Shown: positions 6,078 through 10,626 of the stretch, piece after piece
Layout: every line of letters begins with the position of its first letter
Numbering within the stretch: the stretch's first letter is position 1
Assembly: GCA_900549335.1 (NCBI GenBank)
Contig: UROJ01000028.1
Coordinates: 1 to 10,626, forward strand
Direction: 5' to 3'
From: an uncultured Collinsella sp.
GTDB lineage: Bacteria; Actinomycetota; Coriobacteriia; Coriobacteriales; Coriobacteriaceae
Length of the DNA: 10,626 nucleotides
Made by a program: the position numbers and the translations under genes
Notes under the pieces: generated by a model
The model's input: only the letters and a program-made list of their open reading frames with translations
Told to the model about the DNA's origin: nothing
Databases searched by the model: none

Positions 6078-6221
6078 CCGTAATCCCAATACATCCAATC
6101 GGGACTTTGATTATGCCCCTATTCGCAGCCAAAAATCGACCGTTTACCGAAATTGTTTGCAGGATTCGTAAAATAACTGTACGAAATCGGTTTCGAGCTA
6201 TTGACGAGCCGAAATACCTTT
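6078..6221 (-). promoter_or_regulatory. AT-rich intergenic region, probable ldh promoter
   Basis: No gene is seen here. The stretch is clearly more AT-rich than the flanking genes and must hold the ldh promoter if ldh is transcribed separately. A possible -10 on the - strand is CATAAT (6115-6110), without a convincing -35. Two inverted repeats may be operator sites: TTCGTA (6165-6170) with TACGAA (6180-6185), 9 bases apart, and CGAAATCGGTTTCG (6182-6195). Neither matches the TTGTGAA-N4-TTCACAA type site of the redox regulator Rex. Confidence 0.45.
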
Positions 6222-7385
6222 CTAATACAGGCCCGCCTCGCGAATGGCCTCGACAGCCAAAGCAATCTGATCGGGCGGCAGGACCAACGCCATGCGCACG
6301 TGCCCCTCGCCCGAAGGACCAAAGCTCGCGCCCGGCGTCACCACAACGCCGGCCTTCTCCATGAGCTCCTCGCAAAACACCATGGAATCGGTGCGACCAC
6401 CGGGAAGCTTGGCCCACACAAACATAGAGCCATGCGCGTTGGGACGCTCCCAGCCCAGGCCCTCAAGACCGTCGCACAGGGCATCGCGGCGCTCCTGGTA
6501 CTTCAGACGTTGCGCCTCGACCTCATCGCGCGGACCGTTCAGGCAGGCGATGGCGGCCTTCTGAATCGGGAAGAACATACCAAAGTCGATCTGGCCGCGC
6601 AGCTTGGCAAAGGCAGAGACCACATCCTCGCGGCCGACCAAAAAGCCGATACGCGCACCGGTGACGTTAAACGACTTGGAGAGCGAGAAGAACTCAACGC
6701 CCACCTCGAGCGCACCGGGATACTGCAAGAAGCTGCCGCCGGGCTCGCCGTCAAACACGATGTCGGAGTACGCGTTGTCATGAACGATCAACAGATCATG
6801 CTCGCGGGCAAAGGCGATAATCTCCTCGTAGACCTCGGGCGTGCCCACCGAGCCGACCGGGTTCGCGGGCAGCGACACGATCATATACTTGGCACGATCG
6901 GCCACCTCGGGATCGATACCCGCCACATAGGGCAGGTAATTATGCTCGGCAACCAGCGGATAGTATTCGAGCTTGGCATCGGCGATCTTGGCACCCGCCT
7001 CAAAGACCGGGTAGCACGGATCGGGAACCAGAATGGTGTCACCCGGATCGAGCAGAGCCAGGCCCAAATGGCCCACGCCCTCCTGCGTGCCGTTGCACGA
7101 CTGCACCATAGACGGCGTAATGCCCGAAACGCCAAAGCGACGCTCATAGTAATCGCACACGGCTTGCTTGAGTTCGGGCAGATCGCGCAGGGCATACTTC
7201 CACATCTCGGGATCTTGGGCGGCTTGTGTGAGCGCCTCGACCACGTGGTCGTACGGCTTAAAGTCAGGCGTGCCCACGCTCATGTTGTAAATGGTCTTGC
7301 CCTGAGCCTTCAGCGCGAGAAGTTTGTTGTTGAGCGAGGCGAAGACCTCCGCGCCAAAGCGGTCGAGACGCTGCGATGCCTGCAT
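6222..7385 (-). CDS. Class I/II PLP-dependent aminotransferase (DapL/PatA-like)
   Basis: A 387-residue fold-type I aminotransferase. Visible residues are MSVGTPDF (35-42), NGTQEG (98-103, cofactor phosphate loop), DPCYPVF (122-128), Asn175 in LPANPVG (usually NPTNPTG), Asp203 and Tyr206 in HDNAYSD, the PLP lysine Lys237 in SLSKSFNVTG, Arg245, and Arg364 in HVRMAL for the substrate carboxylate. The general pattern (YPVFEAGAK, SLSKSFNVTGARIGF, IDFGMFFPIQKAA) is closest to the LL-diaminopimelate aminotransferase/PatA/AlaA-like group. Natural substrates could be an N-acetylated diaminopimelate precursor, alanine or another amino acid; sequence alone does not decide. AAAGG (complement of 7393-7397) is 7 bases before the ATG at 7385; the open frame extends upstream but through a terminator-like hairpin. 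It follows nadE on the same strand after 118 bases. Confidence 0.88.
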   Translation of the reverse strand: MQASQRLDRFGAEVFASLNNKLLALKAQGKTIYNMSVGTPDFKPYDHVVEALTQAAQDPEMWKYALRDLPELKQAVCDYYERRFGVSGITPSMVQSCNGTQEGVGHLGLALLDPGDTILVPDPCYPVFEAGAKIADAKLEYYPLVAEHNYLPYVAGIDPEVADRAKYMIVSLPANPVGSVGTPEVYEEIIAFAREHDLLIVHDNAYSDIVFDGEPGGSFLQYPGALEVGVEFFSLSKSFNVTGARIGFLVGREDVVSAFAKLRGQIDFGMFFPIQKAAIACLNGPRDEVEAQRLKYQERRDALCDGLEGLGWERPNAHGSMFVWAKLPGGRTDSMVFCEELMEKAGVVVTPGASFGPSGEGHVRMALVLPPDQIALAVEAIREAGLY

Positions 7386-7403
7386 GGTGCCACCTTTCGA
7401 TAT

Positions 7404-7435
7404 AAAAAACGCGGCGCTCCGACAAGAGCGCCGCG
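7404..7435 (-). terminator. Strong hairpin with U6 tract directly before the aminotransferase gene
   Basis: A perfect 10-bp GC-rich stem (CGCGGCGCTC 7410-7419 with GAGCGCCGCG 7426-7435) with a 6-base loop is followed on the - strand by TTTTTT (7409-7404). It has all marks of an intrinsic terminator, and lies about 70 bases after the nadE stop codon. It ends only 6 bases before the Shine-Dalgarno sequence of the aminotransferase gene. It therefore either ends nadE transcription or acts as a leader attenuator for the downstream gene. Confidence 0.85.
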
Positions 7436-7437
7436 CG

Positions 7438-7484
7438 ATACGGGCCATCAGATTGCAAAAGTGTAACGCTTACAAACCCCGTAT
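7438..7484 (-). other. Inverted-repeat leader structure upstream of the U6 hairpin
   Basis: ATACGGG (7438-7444) and CCCGTAT (7478-7484) are perfect 7-base complements. They enclose a second perfect inverted repeat, TGTAA and TTACA (7462-7466 with 7470-7474). Both lie between the nadE stop and the U6 hairpin and could fold in the same leader RNA. No T-box or other riboswitch sequence that I know is visible. This may be an operator, part of an attenuator, or chance. Confidence 0.4.
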
Positions 7485-7503
7485 TGGTTCAATTTAGCCA
7501 ACC

Positions 7504-9483
7504 TTAGTCAATTGCATTGAGCGCGTCGATCTGCGCAAGCCACAGACGCGAGCTGGCGTCACTCGGCATACGCCAATCGCCGCGCGGGCTGAGCGTCACC
7601 GAGCCCACCTTGGGGCCGTCGGGCAGGCAGCTTCGCTTAAACTGCTGGGCAAAGAAGCGGCGGTAGAACGTACGCAGCCACGTGTGGACGGTCTTGACGT
7701 CGTAGACGCCCTCGAAGCTCTTGAGCGCCATGCGGTAGATCTTGCCCGGCTCAAAGCCAAAACGCAGCAGGTAGTAGAGGAAGTAGTCGTGCAGCTCGTA
7801 CGGGCCCACCAAATCCTCGGTCTTCTGCGCAATCTCGCCGTCGCCCGTGGGCGGCAGAAGCTCGGGGGACACCGGCGTATCGAGGATATCGAGCAAGACC
7901 TCGGCAATGCGCCCGCCAAAGACATCGGCGGCATAGCGCACCAGATGGCGCACTAGCGTCTTGGGCACGCTCGCGTTGACGGCGTACATGCTCATGTGGT
8001 CGCCGTTATAGGTAGCCCAGCCGAGCGCCAGCTCCGACAGGTCGCCCGTGCCGATGACAAAACCGCCAGCCTGGTTGGCCAGATCCATCAGAATCTGCGT
8101 ACGCTCGCGCGCCTGGCTGTTCTCGTAGGTCACGTCCTGCACAGCCGGATCATGCTCGATATCCTTAAAGTGCTGTTCCACGGCCGCGTGAATCGAAACC
8201 TCACGGAAGCTCACACCCAGGTCGCGGGCAAGCGACTCGGCATTCGACTTGGTGCGATGCGTCGTGCCAAAACCTGGCATGGAGACCGCCGTGATACCCG
8301 TGCGCGGCAGCCCCAGCGCATCGAAGGCACGCACGGTCACAAGCAGTGCCAACGTGGAGTCCAAGCCACCCGAAAGGCCGATGACCGCAGCCTTGGTACC
8401 TGTGTGGGCGAGGCGGGTCTTGAGGCCAGCAGTCTGCAGATTGAGGATCGTCTCGCAGCGCTCAGCCAGGTCACCATGGTCGGCAGGCACGAAGGGCGCG
8501 CGGGGGAAGACACGGTCGATGTCGAGCGCATCGCGCAGGACAGGATCTTCGGCCAGCACGCCCTCAAACGAAAACTCAACGGTCACGGCCTCCGGCGCAT
8601 CGTCCGAGCGCGTCCATGTCGTCGAGCGACGGCGCTCGGCAACCAACCGGTCAAGATCGACGTCGGCGACGGCCATATCGCAAGTGAGGAGCTTCGTCGC
8701 GGCAAGCTTAGAGCCGTTTTCGTAGACGAGATTCTCGCCCGCAAAGACCATGTCGGTCGTGGACTCGCCCTCACTCGCGTCCGCGTAGGCATAGGCGCAG
8801 TACAGGCGCGCGCTCTGATTGGAGATAAGGCTGCGGCGGTAATCTGCCTTACCGATAATCTCGTCCGAGGCCGACGGGTTGAGAATCACCGTCGCACCGG
8901 CAAGCGCCATCTCGGTCGAAGGGGGCGCCGGCACCCACAGGTCCTCGCAGACCTCAACGCCCAGCACCATATCCTCGACACCTTCATCACAGCAGCGGTA
9001 GACAAGCCCCGAACCCAGCGGAACCGGACCCCGACCGGCAAACTCGACCCACACAGGATCTGCGGGCGCCGGAGCAAACCAGCGGCGCTCGTAGAACTCG
9101 CCATAGTTGGGCAGATACTTCTTGGCCGTGAGGCCCAAAAGCTCGCCCGCGCAGCACACGGCGGCGCAGTTGTAGATATTCTCGGCAACTGCAACGGGAA
9201 GACCAATGGTAAAGACAATCGGCAGCTCGCGGGTTTCATCGAGAATATGTGCCAGTGCGGTCTCGCAGGCATGCAGCAGCGTGCGGTTATGAAACAGGTC
9301 GGCCGCGGTATAGCCGCACAAGTTAAGCTCGGGCAGCACCAGCGCGCGAACGCCGCGCTCGGCAGCCTCGCGAACAGCCGCCAGCGCAACCTCGGCATTG
9401 CCCTCGACATCGGCCACGCGAATCCGCGGCGACGCCGCCGCCACACGCAAAAAGCCATCAGACTGAGAAAGGTGAAGATTCAT
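7504..9483 (-). CDS. nadE: Glutamine-dependent NAD+ synthase
   Basis: A 659-residue two-domain enzyme, the expected size for the glutamine-hydrolysing form. It amidates deamido-NAD to NAD using ATP and glutamine-derived ammonia. The N-terminal nitrilase-type glutaminase domain (about 10-290) has the triad Glu52 (VLPEL), Lys121 (KKYLPNYGEFYE) and Cys179 (GVEVCEDLW). The C-terminal synthetase domain (about 335-659) has the ATP-pyrophosphatase loop SGGLDST (371-377), then GTGDLSELALGWATYNGDH (478-496) and QFKRSCLPDGPKVGS near the end. The ATG at 9483 is chosen because GGGAG is 7 bases upstream; the ATG at 9510 has no ribosome binding site and would add only nine residues. A TACAAT box on the - strand (9537-9532) is a likely -10. 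The gene ends 70 bases before a U6 hairpin and is divergent from the membrane protein gene. Confidence 0.97.
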   Translation of the reverse strand: MNLHLSQSDGFLRVAAASPRIRVADVEGNAEVALAAVREAAERGVRALVLPELNLCGYTAADLFHNRTLLHACETALAHILDETRELPIVFTIGLPVAVAENIYNCAAVCCAGELLGLTAKKYLPNYGEFYERRWFAPAPADPVWVEFAGRGPVPLGSGLVYRCCDEGVEDMVLGVEVCEDLWVPAPPSTEMALAGATVILNPSASDEIIGKADYRRSLISNQSARLYCAYAYADASEGESTTDMVFAGENLVYENGSKLAATKLLTCDMAVADVDLDRLVAERRRSTTWTRSDDAPEAVTVEFSFEGVLAEDPVLRDALDIDRVFPRAPFVPADHGDLAERCETILNLQTAGLKTRLAHTGTKAAVIGLSGGLDSTLALLVTVRAFDALGLPRTGITAVSMPGFGTTHRTKSNAESLARDLGVSFREVSIHAAVEQHFKDIEHDPAVQDVTYENSQARERTQILMDLANQAGGFVIGTGDLSELALGWATYNGDHMSMYAVNASVPKTLVRHLVRYAADVFGGRIAEVLLDILDTPVSPELLPPTGDGEIAQKTEDLVGPYELHDYFLYYLLRFGFEPGKIYRMALKSFEGVYDVKTVHTWLRTFYRRFFAQQFKRSCLPDGPKVGSVTLSPRGDWRMPSDASSRLWLAQIDALNAID

Positions 9484-9686
9484 AAGAATGCTCCCGTGCG
9501 TAGACGCCATTCACAACAATTAGCAAGCCCTATTGTAGTTCAACCGCCGGGTGTAACCGCATCCCACCAACTTGGTGAGCTATTGATGAGTTGATGATAT
9601 CTGTTAAATGTCACGTACGATTCACATCTGGTGGGTACCCTGATGGCTACACGAAACGAAGCAGATTTACACCGGGAGGACCCCGT
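9484..9686. promoter_or_regulatory. Divergent promoter region between nadE and the membrane protein gene
   Basis: No gene is seen. For nadE, TACAAT (- strand, 9537-9532) is a good -10 candidate with a weak -35. For the + strand gene, TTGGTG (9572-9577) and TGATAT (9595-9600) are separated by 17 bases and form a plausible promoter. The -35 lies inside a perfect palindrome CACCAACTTGGTG (9565-9577), a possible repressor site. A second small palindrome, GGGTACCC, is at 9633-9640. GGGAGGA (9674-9680) is the ribosome binding site for the ATG at 9687. Confidence 0.55.
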
Positions 9687-10626
9687 ATGACAACCAAGTA
9701 CACCGACGCGCCGCGCACGCGCGTCATGACACCAGCATCGCTCAACAACGGCGTTCACGAAAACCATTCCATCGGACAGACCATGGCCATCGCACCCAAA
9801 AAGGGCCTGTTCGATGACATTTCCATTCCCCAGATTATCGCCGGCGCCGCAGCTGCCGCCACGAGCGTCGCGCTTGCCTCCAAGATTGGTATCGCTGGTT
9901 CAGTAATTGGCGCCGCCGTGAGCTCGGTCATCACCGTTGTGTCCTCGCAGGTCTACCGCCACTTTATCTCTGCCAGCGCCGAAGCAATCAAGGGCACGCA
10001 TGCCGCTGTCGACTACCCTGCCGGCGCCTACGAGCCCGTTGAGCCCGATGTCGAGGAGCACCTAGGTGGCGCCGCAACCACGCAGGAAATGCGCCGGGTT
10101 GCGGGACGCGCGACCACGGCGCGCGTCGCCCCTAACAGCCTGCGCGCCAAGGCCGCGGCAGAGCGCAGCCAGACGCAAAAGAAGGTCATCGTCTTCTCGA
10201 TCGCCATCGCCATCGTCGCGGTCATCGCCTGCACCGGCGCCATCCTTATAACCACCGCCGGTGAGGGTCTGGGCGAGCGCCCCGAGCCAATCCTTTCGTC
10301 GCGCACGACCGAGAGCGATGCAAATGGCAACACCCAGTCGCAAGATCAGCAGGCACAGGCGGACGGCACGCAAGACAGTTCTACCTCTGCCAATTCGTCC
10401 TCGAACACCCAAAGCCAATCGCAGGGCACCGATTCCTCTACGGCCAACAGTGGCGCGCCGTCCGGCACGACCGACTCAAGCCAAACGACTGACGGTTCGC
10501 AGCCGAGCACGGGCGGCCAGACGAGCGACACCGCTTCGGGAACGGGCACAGCAGACAGCAGCAACACCAACAGCTCGAACAGCTCGAGCGGAACCGCGTC
10601 CGGCACGGCATCTGACAACTCGAGCC
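9687..10626 (+). CDS. Membrane protein of unknown function with Ser/Thr/Gln/Gly-rich tail (partial, runs off the edge)
   Basis: I do not recognise this gene. At least 313 residues are present, open to the end of the window, with GGGAGGA 6 bases before the ATG. Residues 1-45 are polar. Residues 46-90 are hydrophobic and Gly/Ala-rich (PQIIAGAAAAATSVALASK, then IGIAGSVIGAAVSSVITVV), fitting one or two membrane segments with small-residue packing. Residues 91-165 are mixed and charged, with several basic residues in 136-166. A clear transmembrane helix follows (KKVIVFSIAIAIVAVIACTG and on to about 190). From about 200 the sequence is low-complexity Ser/Thr/Gln/Gly/Asp/Asn with almost no hydrophobic residues, like extracellular linkers and stalks. 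By the positive-inside rule the basic stretch before the last helix is cytoplasmic and the Ser-rich tail outside. A C-terminal domain beyond the window would define the role. Confidence 0.8.
   Translation, partial: MTTKYTDAPRTRVMTPASLNNGVHENHSIGQTMAIAPKKGLFDDISIPQIIAGAAAAATSVALASKIGIAGSVIGAAVSSVITVVSSQVYRHFISASAEAIKGTHAAVDYPAGAYEPVEPDVEEHLGGAATTQEMRRVAGRATTARVAPNSLRAKAAAERSQTQKKVIVFSIAIAIVAVIACTGAILITTAGEGLGERPEPILSSRTTESDANGNTQSQDQQAQADGTQDSSTSANSSSNTQSQSQGTDSSTANSGAPSGTTDSSQTTDGSQPSTGGQTSDTASGTGTADSSNTNSSNSSSGTASGTASDNSS

Noticed and set aside
6021..6098. N-terminal extension of lactate dehydrogenase
   Set aside because: It would cross the leader stem-loop. The ATG at 6020 has a good ribosome binding site and gives the standard family N-terminus directly before the Rossmann strand.
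6201..7466. Long open frame on the + strand opposite the aminotransferase gene
   Set aside because: It is antisense to a complete aminotransferase, runs through the U6 hairpin, and shows no motif or ribosome binding site. It is a codon-bias shadow.
7386..7503. T-box or amino-acid riboswitch in the aminotransferase leader
   Set aside because: The T-box sequence (AGGGTGGNACCGCG type) is absent and the roughly 110-base leader is too short for a standard T-box or lysine riboswitch. Only an unclassified attenuator-like layout is supported.
9510..9516. Rex redox-regulator site upstream of nadE (TTCACAA)
   Set aside because: Only one half-site is present; the partner half at the expected 4-base spacing does not match.
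7996..9594. Very long open frame on the + strand opposite nadE (532 codons)
   Set aside because: It lies antisense to a gene with intact catalytic motifs in both domains. High-GC codon bias commonly leaves the opposite frame open. The translation is rich in Arg, His and Gly without recognisable motifs, and it has no credible ribosome binding site.
10300..10626. Possible tandem nucleotide repeat in the Ser-rich coding region
   Set aside because: The bias is in amino acid composition, with varied codons and no fixed repeat unit or period that I can define.

Overview
The window is GC-rich chromosomal DNA from an anaerobic, gut-type Gram-positive bacterium. The best guess is a member of the Coriobacteriia, close to Collinsella. 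This rests on GCC/GGC/CTC-rich codon use, strong purine-rich ribosome binding sites, an acetylase-type lysine/diaminopimelate route, a fermentative L-lactate dehydrogenase and a two-domain glutamine-dependent NAD synthase. The genus is inferred from overall resemblance; there is no rRNA or other marker gene here to fix it.

Layout. Bases 1-1618 (+ strand) are the end of a lysine/meso-diaminopimelate operon: the 3' end of dapA, then dapB (TTG start overlapping dapA), then the tetrahydrodipicolinate N-acetyltransferase gene dapH. It is followed by about 270 bases without a gene, packed with inverted repeats (1621-1806) and closed by a hairpin terminator at 1850-1887. That terminator is shared with a convergent gene pair. 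On the - strand lie a type II toxin-antitoxin pair (RelE/ParE-like toxin, Phd/YefM-like antitoxin, ATGA overlap) with an AT-rich promoter carrying a perfect 16-base inverted repeat, an NdpA/YejK-family nucleoid-associated protein, and a DUF2974 alpha/beta-hydrolase. Two related short palindromic elements in opposite orientation flank the hydrolase gene. Next on the - strand come L-lactate dehydrogenase, a class I/II PLP aminotransferase and NAD+ synthase. A divergent + strand gene for an unrecognised membrane protein with a Ser/Thr/Gly/Gln-rich tail runs off the right edge.

How the parts fit. DapA, DapB and DapH catalyse consecutive steps from aspartate semialdehyde to an N-acetylated diaminopimelate precursor, for lysine and peptidoglycan. 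The aminotransferase in the window is a candidate for the next step of that route, but this is inference. Lactate dehydrogenase and NAD synthase both concern the NAD(H) pool, but they are separated by terminator-like hairpins and are probably separate transcription units.

Most of the window is ordinary housekeeping sequence. The less ordinary signals lie between genes: the hairpin array at 1621-1806, the palindromic element pair around the hydrolase gene, the hairpin with a U6 tract lying almost on the aminotransferase ribosome binding site, and the toxin-antitoxin operator. I see no rRNA, tRNA, CRISPR array, transposase or phage gene.
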